From positions 428,630-492,629 of the forward strand of contig NZ_LBMN02000012.1 in NCBI RefSeq assembly GCF_001042485.2: 64,000 bases of DNA, given 5' to 3'. Numbering within the stretch: position 1 is the stretch's first letter; every line of letters begins with the position of its first letter. The notes under the pieces are model-generated. The model saw only the letters and a list, made by a program, of their open reading frames with translations. It had not been told where the DNA came from and ran no database searches. The position numbers were made by a program, and so were the translations under genes. The stretch is from Bacillus paralicheniformis (lineage in GTDB: Bacteria > Bacillota > Bacilli > Bacillales > Bacillaceae). Of the stretch, positions 27,379-38,072 are shown one piece after another.

Positions 27379-28125
27379 TTAGAAATTTCGAATGATTTGA
27401 TCAAAATGCGCACCCCTATCACTCAGCATCGAAGCTTTCAAGAACACTTCTTCAAGCGAATTACAGCTGTATTTAACCTTTAATTCTTTGACTTTTCCTT
27501 CATCCATCTTGACGCCTTTGGAAATAATCGCAATCTTATCGCACAATTCTTCCGCAGAAAGCATGTCATGAGTCGCAAGCAGTATCGATCCTTGTGTGGC
27601 CGCATAGCGCTTCATCAGCTTTTTCGTATTGATGACCGCTTCAATATCAAGCCCGCGAAACGGCTCATCCATGATGACAAATTCGCTCTCCAGCATAAAA
27701 GCAGCGATCAGCTGCGTCTTTTTTTTCATTCCGTGTGAGTACGTTTCAATCGGCTCCTGCAAAGCCTCTTTCATATCGAAAAGCTCAATTAATTGTCTCC
27801 GCTTTTCATTTGATGTACAATTATACATAGAAGAAACAAAATCCAAATATTCGGCAGCTGAAAGGGCATCCGGCAAAAGCAGTTCATCGGGAACATACGC
27901 CAGCTTTTGCTTGAATTCCGCCGTCGTGTTCTGCAGGTCATCCAAAAGAATGGTTCCTTCACTAGGCGTAATGATTCCTAAAATGGAATTAATAATCGAC
28001 GTCTTTCCTGAACCGTTCGGACCCGCTATCGCGACAATCTGGTTTTTTTCAATCTTTATATGAAACCCGCTAACGGCAGTCACATTGTTTTTATATGTTT
28101 TAGATAGGTTATCTATAATAAACAT
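27379..28125 (-). CDS. ABC transporter ATPase of the peptide operon
   Basis: 248 residues. Walker A GPNGSGKTSI, signature YSHGMKKKTQL, Walker B FVIMDEPFRGLD, switch LATHDML. GGAGG precedes the ATG at 28125. Of the type linked to bacteriocin export and immunity. It follows the peptide gene by about 106 nt. Confidence 0.85.
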   Translation of the reverse strand: MFIIDNLSKTYKNNVTAVSGFHIKIEKNQIVAIAGPNGSGKTSIINSILGIITPSEGTILLDDLQNTTAEFKQKLAYVPDELLLPDALSAAEYLDFVSSMYNCTSNEKRRQLIELFDMKEALQEPIETYSHGMKKKTQLIAAFMLESEFVIMDEPFRGLDIEAVINTKKLMKRYAATQGSILLATHDMLSAEELCDKIAIISKGVKMDEGKVKELKVKYSCNSLEEVFLKASMLSDRGAHFDQIIRNF

Positions 28126-28231
28126 AATGCCTCCAGGGTATGATTAATGTCAGGAAGACTTAACCGCCCCCCACAGACGGTTAAGCCTCATCAAATATGT
28201 CTCTTGTTGTGAACAGATACGTTAAGTATGG

Positions 28232-28444
28232 CTATTTCCTACATTCAATGTTGACTTTCAAACCGCTGACCCATTGGACGGATCCTGTGAAGCTGCCGTT
28301 TCCGTTAACTACACACCATACAGCGGCGCCAAGAACAACAGTTGCGCCAAGTGCCAAAAGCACTGCAACAAACACCAAGAACCAAGCCTGATCTTCGATC
28401 GACGGATTGACAGAATAGTCAACCTGAGGTGCTGCGTATGTCAT
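28232..28444 (-). CDS. 70-residue peptide: candidate secreted or membrane-active precursor
   Basis: AAAGGAGGGGG precedes the ATG, among the strongest ribosome sites in the window. Residues 1-20 are polar and acidic (APQVDYSVNPSIEDQ), 21-45 are strongly hydrophobic (FLVFVAVLLALGATVVLG), and 46-70 are Gly/Ser/Val-rich with two cysteines, at 44 and 68 (WC and ECRK), that could form a disulfide. It is first in an operon with an ABC exporter and a PqqD/M50 protease. This suggests a leader-plus-core precursor, but I do not recognise the family and no modifying enzyme such as a radical SAM or Lan protein is nearby. Confidence 0.65.
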   Translation of the reverse strand: MTYAAPQVDYSVNPSIEDQAWFLVFVAVLLALGATVVLGAAVWCVVNGNGSFTGSVQWVSGLKVNIECRK

Positions 28445-28505
28445 TTTTCCCCCTCCTTTCTATCAAGTAACCAAAGAGTAACATATCCAAAATCATACTG
28501 AAATC

Positions 28506-28526
28506 TATGAAATTTCCTATTTCATA
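28506..28526 (-). promoter_or_regulatory. Inverted repeat upstream of the peptide gene
   Basis: Perfect 8-bp arms TATGAAAT / ATTTCATA with a 5-nt spacer, about 60 nt before the peptide start codon. Placed like an operator. Confidence 0.5.
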
Positions 28527-28930
28527 AACACTACGTTCCAACTATTTATTTAAGGATCTCGCGGTTTTTCAATCTAATGGCCCACGCTTTTCGGCTTGGA
28601 AGAGAAGATGAAAGCCCCGTTTCCACTTTATGATGTCTTTATAATCTTTTTGTCTTATTTCTCCTCCTTCTTTCTCTCTCATTTTTTCTTTTTATAAATC
28701 TCGTGTCTTTCAAGGATGTTAAGGAAAAAGAACCAGCTAATAAGACCCTCCTTCTCCTGAAATCCGAACCCCAAAATACCCTCAAAGTCCCTTTTTTTAA
28801 AAAGTGAGATAATTCTATTTTCTCTATTCCATTTCTGTTAATTTTATGTATAAATTTAAATGTTACAGTTAATAACCTGCCGATCCTAGATCAAAAGATA
28901 TTGATTACATTGTAAAATCAAGTTAACATT
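28527..28930. other. Intergenic stretch without a gene
   Basis: About 400 A/T-rich bases between the peptide operon and the XRE regulator gene. It should hold the two divergent promoters; apart from the inverted repeat at 28506-28526 and the repeats at 28930-28960, I see no gene or strong structure in it. Confidence 0.5.
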
Positions 28931-28974
28931 ATGTCAAACCCATTTAACAATATGTCAAATATACTATATAAACG
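28930..28974 (+). promoter_or_regulatory. Promoter region of the XRE gene with direct repeats
   Basis: ATGTCAAA occurs at 28930 and 28951, 21 nt apart, i.e. two helical turns, just before an A/T-rich -10-like TATACTATATAAA. This is a likely self-repression site of the XRE protein. Confidence 0.45.
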
Positions 28975-28993
28975 AAGAATTGCAGGTGGTAGG

Positions 28994-29200
28994 ATGAACA
29001 ACAGGGTTAGAGAATTGAGAGCAAGGTACGGGTATTCACAGGAAGCCCTTGCAAACGCGATCGGAGTTACAAGGCAGACAGTTGCGGCCATTGAAAAAGG
29101 CAATTACATCCCGTCGCTTCTTTTGGCTTTGAAAATTTGCGAGGAATTTCAATTAAAAATGGAAGACGTATTTTGGCTAGAGGGAGGCAAACACGAATGA
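28994..29200 (+). CDS. XRE-family regulator (YgzD/YozG type)
   Basis: 68 residues that are almost all helix-turn-helix: MNNRVRELRARYGYSQEALA then GVTRQTVAAIEKGNYIPSL. The frame is open back to 28931, but family length and the AGG just before ATG 28994 support the inner start. The stop overlaps the next ATG (ATGA), the classical regulator plus membrane protein pair. Confidence 0.82.
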   Translation: MNNRVRELRARYGYSQEALANAIGVTRQTVAAIEKGNYIPSLLLALKICEEFQLKMEDVFWLEGGKHE

Positions 29201-29655
29201 ATATGATCACACGGACTTTCTTTCACATCCTTCTGTTCGGACTCGCATGCTGGACGTTTATAACCTTTTTTCACACATCGGAACAAATCGCCAAAAGCTT
29301 GAAAACAAACGCTTCAGAGCTCCATTTTGTTTTTAACCTGATTCCCATCCTTCTCTTTGGGCTCGCGCTTTCGATTTACACATACTTGGAGAAAAAAAGC
29401 GGTTCACGCAAGCAGCGCTTTATGCTCGTCCCTGACGAATTTAAAGAACAGGATGAAAGAGAACAGATGATTACCGCAAAAGCATGCAGAACATCTTATA
29501 TCGTGCTGTATGTGGCGATGCCAGTCGCAGCGCTTCTATTGATCTTTTACCCGTTTTTCCAAGCCAGGATCCCGTATTTCCCGATCATCGTCATCTTTGT
29601 GCTGATCATTATTCAGCATCTTTCGTATATGTTTTCATTTTATAAAAACAGATAA
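29197..29655 (+). CDS. DUF2178-like four-helix membrane protein
   Basis: 152 residues, start at ATG 29197 overlapping the XRE stop. Four membrane helices with a charged centre containing DEFKEQDEREQMITAKACR, the DERE motif typical of the group. Commonly encoded next to YozG-type regulators; function unknown. Confidence 0.7.
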   Translation: MNMITRTFFHILLFGLACWTFITFFHTSEQIAKSLKTNASELHFVFNLIPILLFGLALSIYTYLEKKSGSRKQRFMLVPDEFKEQDEREQMITAKACRTSYIVLYVAMPVAALLLIFYPFFQARIPYFPIIVIFVLIIIQHLSYMFSFYKNR

Positions 29656-29684
29656 AAAACTCCAGAATGTCTGGAGTTTTTTTA
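29654..29684. terminator. Bidirectional terminator between the DUF2178 gene and ssuD
   Basis: ACTCCAGA, ATG, TCTGGAGT with A-run and T-run on either side. Confidence 0.85.
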
Positions 29685-29685
29685 T

Positions 29686-30810
29686 TTAAATCGTTTTTTC
29701 CTTTTGCCTAAAATGGTCATTTCCGATGACTTCGCCAGACGCTTTTCTTTGAAGTTTCGGGCGAAACGGAAGGAGCGGAAAGACCTTTTCGGCAAAATGA
29801 TACGCTTCTTCAAGATGAGGATAACCTGAGAAGATAAAGGATTCGATGCCGAGATCAGCATATTCTTTTATCCGGCAGGCCACCGTTTCCGGATCACCGA
29901 CGAGCGCTGTCCCCGCTCCGCCTCTGACCAGTCCGATGCCCGCCCAAAGATTCGGGCTGATCTCAAGATTGGTTCTGTTTCCCTGATGAAGCTGAACCAT
30001 CCTCTTTTGCCCTGATGAATCCGTCCGTTTCATCGCGTTTTGGGCTGCGGCAATCGTTTCATCATCCAAGTGGCTGATCAGTCTATTTGCCGCCTGCCAC
30101 GCCTCTTGTTCCGTTTCTCTGACGATTACGTGCAGTCTAATTCCAAAACGGACGTTCCTCCCTTCTTTTTCAGCCTGTCTTTTGACAGATTGGATTTTTT
30201 CTTTAACGAGATGGGGCGGCTCTCCCCATGTTAAATAGACATCTGCGTGTTTGGCGGCAGTCTCCTGCCCGGCCTTTGACGAGCCCCCAAAATAGATCGG
30301 CGGATGAGGGTGTTGGGCGGGCGGAAAGAGTAAGCGGCCGTTTTCGGTCTTCAAGTGTTTCCCCGAATAGCTGACAGTCTCGCCTTTTAAAAGCGACCGC
30401 CATATGTCGAGAAACTCATTTGTCGCTTCATACCGTTCATCATGGCTGATAAACAGGCCGTCGCCGGCTAATTCATACGGATCACCGCCGGCGACCACAT
30501 TGATGAGGAGTCTGCCCTCTGCAAGCCGGTCGAATGTGGAAGCCATCCGCGCCGCAACCGACGGCTGCATCAAACCGGGTCTTACAGCGACTAAAAACTT
30601 CAGATTTTTCGTGACTGACGCCAGAGCGGCGGCGGTAATCCACGGATCTTCGCACGATCTTCCCGTCGGCAAAAGAACCCCTGTATACCCAAGCCGGTCA
30701 GCCGCTTGCGCTACCTGCTGAAAATAGGTGTGATCTGCGGCTCTGCCTCCCGTGTCTGTGCCGAGATAACGTCCGTCCCCATGAGTAGGAATAAACCATA
30801 AAATGTCCAA
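29686..30810 (-). CDS. ssuD: FMNH2-dependent alkanesulfonate monooxygenase SsuD
   Basis: 374 residues from a TTG at 30810 (GGGGAG 7 nt before); the open frame to 30861 starts inside ssuC and has no ribosome site. Luciferase-like TIM barrel with [12 protein letters not shown] at the N-terminus and [10 protein letters not shown] near 345. It releases sulfite from alkanesulfonates. Last gene of ssuBACD. The reductase partner SsuE is not here, as in B. subtilis. Confidence 0.93.
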   Translation of the reverse strand: MDILWFIPTHGDGRYLGTDTGGRAADHTYFQQVAQAADRLGYTGVLLPTGRSCEDPWITAAALASVTKNLKFLVAVRPGLMQPSVAARMASTFDRLAEGRLLINVVAGGDPYELAGDGLFISHDERYEATNEFLDIWRSLLKGETVSYSGKHLKTENGRLLFPPAQHPHPPIYFGGSSKAGQETAAKHADVYLTWGEPPHLVKEKIQSVKRQAEKEGRNVRFGIRLHVIVRETEQEAWQAANRLISHLDDETIAAAQNAMKRTDSSGQKRMVQLHQGNRTNLEISPNLWAGIGLVRGGAGTALVGDPETVACRIKEYADLGIESFIFSGYPHLEEAYHFAEKVFPLLPFRPKLQRKASGEVIGNDHFRQKEKTI

Positions 30811-30823
30811 AAAGATCTCCCCT

Positions 30824-31660
30824 TTACTTTTGATTACCTTGATAGCTGTTTCTCCAGCCAAGGCACTTTTTCTCCAGAATTCTGACGAATGAATCCGTCA
30901 GCTTGCCGACGGCAGCGAAAATCAAAATTCCGACAAACACCTTATCGGTTTGTGAAAACTGTCTGGCATCCATAATCATATAGCCGACTCCCGCGCTTGA
31001 TCCCATCAGTTCGGCAACAACAAGGCCCAGCCACGAAACACCGAGCGACAGGCGGATGCCTAAGAGGATGTTCGGAAGCGATGCGGGAAGAATCAGCTTA
31101 GTCACCTGCTTCAGCCAATGGAACTCCAATACTCTCGCCACATCGAACAGTTTCGAATCGACGCCCCTGATTCCTGAAAATGTGTTGATATATACCGAGA
31201 AGAAGGCGCCGAGCGCGATCAAGAGCACCTTTGACAGTTCGTCGAAACCGAACCATAAGATAAACAGCGGCGTGACGGCGAGATGCGGAACGGTTCTCAG
31301 CATTTGCAGAGAGGGATCGAGATAATCCTCGGCGATTTTTGAAAAGCCGATTACAAGCCCCAGCAGGAGCCCGAGTCCGGCTCCCAGGAAAAAGCCGAGC
31401 GCGGCGCGCTGAATGCTGATGCCTAAATGAGTGAAAAGCTCTCCTGATACGATGAGATCCCGAAATGTAAGCAATATATCTAAAGGAGCCGGAAGCACGG
31501 TTTTTGATATGAGCTCAAATGTCCCGACAAGCTGCCATAATAAAATCAATATCACAGGTAATACAATTCCCTTCCCCCATGCCAGCCGAAAAGCGGCCGG
31601 TCTCAGTTTTGCGCCTGCTTTCGGCTGGATCGAGGGGGTGCTTGGTGAAACAGCCCTCAT
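30824..31660 (-). CDS. ssuC: Aliphatic sulfonate ABC transporter permease SsuC
   Basis: 278 residues, six membrane helices, with the permease loop [25 protein letters not shown]. It overlaps ssuA by 4 nt. Confidence 0.93.
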   Translation of the reverse strand: MRAVSPSTPSIQPKAGAKLRPAAFRLAWGKGIVLPVILILLWQLVGTFELISKTVLPAPLDILLTFRDLIVSGELFTHLGISIQRAALGFFLGAGLGLLLGLVIGFSKIAEDYLDPSLQMLRTVPHLAVTPLFILWFGFDELSKVLLIALGAFFSVYINTFSGIRGVDSKLFDVARVLEFHWLKQVTKLILPASLPNILLGIRLSLGVSWLGLVVAELMGSSAGVGYMIMDARQFSQTDKVFVGILIFAAVGKLTDSFVRILEKKCLGWRNSYQGNQK

Positions 31661-32670
31661 CTGTCATCTCCTCCTTTCAGCGCTTTTTTAATAAATGAAT
31701 TGTCAACCACTTCTTTTACATCAATCTCTTTGTTAATCGCTTTTAATTTAAATTGAAAATCGGCAGTCTCCTGCTGCGTTTCAATAATGCGGTCTGTGAT
31801 CGGCTCATTTAACGGTTCGGTGTTATTCAGCACGTTTTCAACGACCTTTTTGTCGAGATTTTTAATTTTCGCATACGCTTCAACCGCTTCTTTCTTATGG
31901 TTTTTATGCCATTTCACGGCCTTGTCATACACCTTCAGAAAACGGATCACCTCATCCGGATACTTCTCGGCAAATTCGCTTCGTACAAGCGTAAAACCCG
32001 GGGAATACTTGTCGATTTGTTCCCCGTCAACCAATATTGCCGCGTCACTTTTGATCGTTTTAAGGGACAAAAACGGCTCCCAAATCGACCATGCATCAAT
32101 CGCGCCGCTGTCAAATGCCGGTATGGCTTCGTCAGGCTGAAGCTGAATGATGTTGACGTCTGTTGGCTCCAGACCTGCTTTATCGATCACTTTATACAGA
32201 AAATCGAACCCGCTGCTGCCTTTTGCCACCGCCACCTTCTTTCCTTTCAAATCTTTTATGTCATCGATGCCGCTCCCTTTTTTCACAAGAATGCCGTTCG
32301 CCTTTAAACCGTCTTGCGAAAGACCGATTTCTTTAAAATCAATGCCAGCCGCCTGCCCTGCGATCACCGGTGAATTTCCAACCTGGGAAAAATCAAGTTT
32401 ACCTGCGGCAAGACCTTCAAACTGCGGCGGACCGCTTTGAAACTCTGTCCATTTCACTTTAATCCCTTCTTTTGCGAACTCTTTTTCAAACCAGCCTTTT
32501 TCTTTCGCAAGGAGCAACGGGCTTAAGCTTTGCTGCACTCCGATGTTGATCTCTTTTAAATCTCCGCCCCCTCCGCTTGATTGGGCTGCTGAACAGCCCG
32601 CAAGAAGCATCAGGCAGCCCAGCATATACAACGGCCATTTTTTCACGTTTTTCCGCTCCTTTCTGCTCAA
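31657..32670 (-). CDS. ssuA: Aliphatic sulfonate-binding lipoprotein SsuA
   Basis: 337 residues. Lipobox MLLAGCSAA gives a lipid-modified Cys near 26, then a Gly-rich spacer and a NMT1/SsuA-like binding fold ([20 protein letters not shown]). Overlaps ssuB by 4 nt. Confidence 0.93.
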   Translation of the reverse strand: MSRKERKNVKKWPLYMLGCLMLLAGCSAAQSSGGGGDLKEINIGVQQSLSPLLLAKEKGWFEKEFAKEGIKVKWTEFQSGPPQFEGLAAGKLDFSQVGNSPVIAGQAAGIDFKEIGLSQDGLKANGILVKKGSGIDDIKDLKGKKVAVAKGSSGFDFLYKVIDKAGLEPTDVNIIQLQPDEAIPAFDSGAIDAWSIWEPFLSLKTIKSDAAILVDGEQIDKYSPGFTLVRSEFAEKYPDEVIRFLKVYDKAVKWHKNHKKEAVEAYAKIKNLDKKVVENVLNNTEPLNEPITDRIIETQQETADFQFKLKAINKEIDVKEVVDNSFIKKALKGGDDR

Positions 32671-33434
32671 ATCCCTGAACCTTCCTGAAAGCTGAATGTT
32701 TCCGTTGTCTCGAATTCTTTCAGCACTTTTTGTCTGATTGATTGAAAAACGGGCGATGTTCTGCTGCGCGGAAATGGCAGATCGACCGGAATCAGCTTGT
32801 GGATTCTCCCCGGCTTTGCGGTAAGAATCGCGACCCGGTTGGCTAAATAAACCGATTCGTCAATATCGTGCGTCACGAGGATCATCGTCATCTTCTTTTC
32901 TCGCCAAATGTCTGTCAGAACATCCTGGAGATGCTTTCTCGTAAAGGCGTCCAAGGCGCCGAAGGGTTCATCAAGCAGCAAAATCTCAGGCTCCCTGAGC
33001 AAAGCCCTGGCAATCGCGACCCGCTGCGACATACCTCCGGACAGCTCGCGTGGATACTGTTTCTCCGCGCCTTTCAGCCGCACCGTTTCAATCAATTCAT
33101 CGACTTTTTTTCGCACCGCCGGTTCTTTCAGGCTTAAATCTGCGGCGATATTTTGCTCGACCGTCAGCCATGGAAAAAGCCGATGCTCCTGAAAGATGAA
33201 ACCTTGCTGAATCCCCGGGCCCTTGATTTCTCTTCCGTTCATGCTGATTCGCCCTTCATAATTCCCGTCAAGACCGGCAGCGATTTTTAAGAGCGTGCTT
33301 TTCCCGCATCCGCTTGGACCGATGACAGTCAGAAATTCGCCGTTTTCGACCGTCAGTTTCACGTCTTGAAGCACGCTTGTTTTAAGGCTGCCGTTTCCAA
33401 ATGCTTTTTCTTTTACACGAATTGATAAAGACAT
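32667..33434 (-). CDS. ssuB: Aliphatic sulfonate ABC transporter ATPase SsuB
   Basis: 255 residues. Walker [10 protein letters not shown], signature LSGGMSQR, Walker [12 protein letters not shown], switch VTHDIDE. First gene of ssuBACD, after a structured leader with an attenuator. Confidence 0.94.
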   Translation of the reverse strand: MSLSIRVKEKAFGNGSLKTSVLQDVKLTVENGEFLTVIGPSGCGKSTLLKIAAGLDGNYEGRISMNGREIKGPGIQQGFIFQEHRLFPWLTVEQNIAADLSLKEPAVRKKVDELIETVRLKGAEKQYPRELSGGMSQRVAIARALLREPEILLLDEPFGALDAFTRKHLQDVLTDIWREKKMTMILVTHDIDESVYLANRVAILTAKPGRIHKLIPVDLPFPRSRTSPVFQSIRQKVLKEFETTETFSFQEGSGI

Positions 33435-33460
33435 CTTGTTCCCCTTTCTTTTCTAAACTG

Positions 33461-33540
33461 AAAATAAAAAACTCTTATCCCAATTGAGATAAGAGCCTTC
33501 GGTTGACCGATCAGCGCTGATGGAATTTTCCGAAATATTA
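33461..33540 (-). promoter_or_regulatory. Structured leader with attenuator-like terminator before ssuB
   Basis: On the minus strand, a hairpin region (TTCGG paired with CCGAA, around an inner ATCAGC/GCTGAT) at about 33490-33530 is followed by a perfect 8-bp terminator stem CTCTTATC / GATAAGAG at 33472-33495 with TTTTTT. It lies between the promoter and ssuB, so it must be read through or released for expression. It does not match the S-box, T-box or TPP patterns I know. Confidence 0.6.
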
Positions 33541-33546
33541 AACAAC

Positions 33547-33576
33547 ATACTAATTCATATTATTCCGACCTGTCAA
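33547..33576 (-). promoter_or_regulatory. sigma-A promoter of ssuBACD
   Basis: TTGACA (33571-33576) and TAGTAT (33547-33552) on the minus strand, 18 nt apart. Confidence 0.65.
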
Positions 33577-33588
33577 CCCCATATTATA

Positions 33589-33620
33589 AAAAAACAGATG
33601 AAAGGTTCCCCTTTCATCTG
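33589..33620 (-). terminator. Terminator of thiC
   Basis: CAGATGAAAGG / CCTTTCATCTG stem with a T-run on the minus strand, right after the thiC stop. Confidence 0.85.
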
Positions 33621-33635
33621 CAGTATTGCCCGTTT

Positions 33636-35669
<2,034 letters not shown>

Positions 35670-35762
35670 TCAATTCATTTTTTATCGTAACACACCGATT
35701 TGGCAAGTGAAAAGGATGGAAAAATATATGAATCTTTTTCACTATAGCGGCACACCCAATTA

Positions 35763-36527
35763 TTATAAATTGCGATGAAGCACATCAAGTATATGTTTCA
35801 AATCCGTCGCCTCAATTTGGCCAGGTGCGGATGCTTTTTTCGCTGCGCCGAACGTCACGGCCGAGCCAAATACCTCTCCGGCGAGCCGGCTGATCAAGCC
35901 TTTTCCGGCCATCGACATCGTGATAATCGGCCGCTTCGCATACCGCTCATACATCATATGAGTCGCCTCAAGCAACACCAGCACATCTGCCGGTGTTTCA
36001 GGCATCACCGCGATCTTAGGGAAATCGGCGCCAAGATCCTGGGCTTTTCGGAGACGGGAAACGATCTCTTCCGCTCTCGGCGTCTTCCCGAAATCGTGGT
36101 TGGATATAATGACAAAGACATGCTGCATATGAGCCGATTGAACCAGTTTTTCCACATGATGCTCTTCATTGAACAGCTCGACATCAATCACATCTGCCAG
36201 CCCTGTTTTGACTACGGCATGATTCAAGGAAAAGTAAAATTCCTTACTGACTTCTTTTTCGCCGCCTTCCTCCGCGCTGCGAAATGTAAATATCAACGGG
36301 ATATCCTTTAAGATCTCCCGGATGTCAGCCAATACCTTTTTCACTTTGTCAACGTCTTCGACATCCTCAAAAAAATCCGCCCGCCATTCGGCAAGATCCG
36401 GATTAATCGATAGAAGAAAAGCAGCTTCTTCTTTCAATTGTTCATGCGTTTTTCCGATGAGCGGCACGCAAATTTTCGGGGCTCCTTCTCCGATGGCCAC
36501 CCCTCTGATCTTCACCGTATTCAACAA
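35763..36527 (-). CDS. aroD: Type I 3-dehydroquinate dehydratase AroD
   Basis: 254 residues from a TTG at 36527 (GGAG 8 nt upstream; a GTG at 36536 is too close to it). TIM-barrel enzyme of the shikimate pathway. The Schiff-base lysine is in DFPKIAVMP near residue 170 and the active-site His in VIISNHDF near 143. No further shikimate genes are nearby, so it may be an extra copy; some type I enzymes serve quinate use. Confidence 0.9.
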   Translation of the reverse strand: MLNTVKIRGVAIGEGAPKICVPLIGKTHEQLKEEAAFLLSINPDLAEWRADFFEDVEDVDKVKKVLADIREILKDIPLIFTFRSAEEGGEKEVSKEFYFSLNHAVVKTGLADVIDVELFNEEHHVEKLVQSAHMQHVFVIISNHDFGKTPRAEEIVSRLRKAQDLGADFPKIAVMPETPADVLVLLEATHMMYERYAKRPIITMSMAGKGLISRLAGEVFGSAVTFGAAKKASAPGQIEATDLKHILDVLHRNL

Positions 36528-36654
36528 CGGCCTCACTCCTGTTCTCTATATTACAAGGGGCTTTGCATTAACGGTACTGAAGATTGGCCGTAAGCACAAG
36601 CAGAAATTAAGAAAGAAGGCTAAACGCTTAAAGCACTCATATACCAACATGAGA

Positions 36655-37224
36655 TCACCTTTCGATAGCTTGCTTGTTTAAAAATGAATCTACTATTCCT
36701 TGCAGAATATGACTCATTTCTTCAGGAGTTTCCTTCCGGCCTCTCTCAAACCATTTTGAAAGGATGTTCCAAAAGCCCCCTGCGCTGAATGAAAGCCCGT
36801 ACTCCAAGTCGATTTTGCTTTTAAAATGAAAGGTTTCTTCTTTAAATTTTTTATGAAGATCCGGTAGAAGTTCATTATATTTCTCAACAATCAAATAAAA
36901 CAAATGGTTCTGATAAAGGGCTTGTAAAAAATCGGCATGTCGGCTCCAAAAGTTGAAGTATGCATGTCCAAGACTGGATAAGTCAATATGTTTTTCCTGA
37001 ACAATGTAATTGGAATACTCACTGCAAAGCTGCTCAAAATAGCGGTCTAATATATCTTTTTTTGAATGGAAATGCCGATAAAATGTTCTTCTGTCAAGCT
37101 GCGCTTTTTCCGCTATCTCTGTAATGGTGATGTCTGAAAAGCTTTTTTCCTTCATAAGCTCCAACAATGATAGCGTCAGCCAGCTTTTAGATTGCTGAGC
37201 TGTTTTTGAGGGCATTTGCTTCAT
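36655..37224 (-). CDS. TetR-family regulator
   Basis: 189 residues from the ATG at 37224 with AGGAGA just upstream. N-terminal helix-turn-helix: DITITEIAEKAQLDRRTFYRHFHSKKDIL; C-terminal TetR_C_7-like domain. Divergent from the HXXEE gene at 37334, which it may control. Confidence 0.82.
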   Translation of the reverse strand: MKQMPSKTAQQSKSWLTLSLLELMKEKSFSDITITEIAEKAQLDRRTFYRHFHSKKDILDRYFEQLCSEYSNYIVQEKHIDLSSLGHAYFNFWSRHADFLQALYQNHLFYLIVEKYNELLPDLHKKFKEETFHFKSKIDLEYGLSFSAGGFWNILSKWFERGRKETPEEMSHILQGIVDSFLNKQAIER

Positions 37225-37333
37225 ATTCTCTCTCCTGTCGCGCTTTTTATGGCAATGTAGCACTTTTCGTTGGCTCATTGACTTTGTTCTCTATGAAATG
37301 TCACAATTGTGGCACATAAGAGGGGGAATGTAA

Positions 37334-37849
37334 ATGGAAAACATGCAATTTATGGCTTGGATGCTGCCGATATTATTTATACTGCATGATTTTGAAGAGA
37401 TGGTGATGGTCGAGGCATGGGGCAAAAGATATCGAAGCAAACTGAAACAACTGAAAAAAGCTCCATTCGGACATGCCAAAACCGCTTCTTTTGTTTGCGC
37501 TGTGCTCGAAGAATTTATACTAGCTGTTGGTGTAACTGTTCTCAGTATTTATTTTAATCAATATATTGTCTGGTTTGGTTTCTTTTTTGCTTTTACTGTT
37601 CATTTCCTTGTTCACATCGTCCTATGGTTCACATTTAAACATTATGTACCCGGCATATTAACGTCGATCTTTATGCTGCCATTTTGTTGCTATTTGCTGA
37701 CCGCTGCCGCAGAGATAGAAAAATTCAGTTTTCCTGCAATGATCTTATCAGCCATAACCGGAACACTTATCGTCTTTTTTAACCTTAAGTTTCTGCATAA
37801 AAAAATGGGAAGGATTCAAGAAAGGCTGGAAGCATATGGCCGCATATGA
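37334..37849 (+). CDS. HXXEE domain membrane protein
   Basis: 171 residues with about five membrane helices. HDFEE in the first helix and LEEFIL near 60 are the family marks; HFLVHIVLW and KHYVPG are the usual later motifs. AGAGGGGGAA before the ATG. Function unknown; possibly a membrane enzyme with metal at the His/Glu set. Often next to a TetR gene, as here. Confidence 0.78.
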   Translation: MENMQFMAWMLPILFILHDFEEMVMVEAWGKRYRSKLKQLKKAPFGHAKTASFVCAVLEEFILAVGVTVLSIYFNQYIVWFGFFFAFTVHFLVHIVLWFTFKHYVPGILTSIFMLPFCCYLLTAAAEIEKFSFPAMILSAITGTLIVFFNLKFLHKKMGRIQERLEAYGRI

Positions 37850-38072
37850 AAAGCAGGCACTTACGGAAGCTTCCGGCCCTTTGACTAGAAGCAAAGCAAA
37901 CGATGAAGACCCGTCAGACACGAAAAAACTGCCCTTCAAAAGAAAGGCAGCATGATCTAAAATCATGGCACTGCTAACGATGGTTCAATGTTCGTTCAAA
38001 GCTTGTCTATCCAGCTGTTTAGACGAGACACCTCCACTGCAGGAGCCGCTTGCACTTCAGCTGTCCAGCCTC
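37850..38072. other. Short intergenic stretch
   Basis: Between two converging genes. A hairpin CTGCCTTTC-like (CTGCC..GGCAG at 37929-37950) may stop one of them; nothing else seen. Confidence 0.4.

Noticed and set aside
24733..28526. Lantibiotic, sactipeptide or epipeptide (yydF) cluster
   Set aside because: No LanM/LanB/LanC, radical SAM or YcaO gene is present; only the transporter and protease resemble such clusters.
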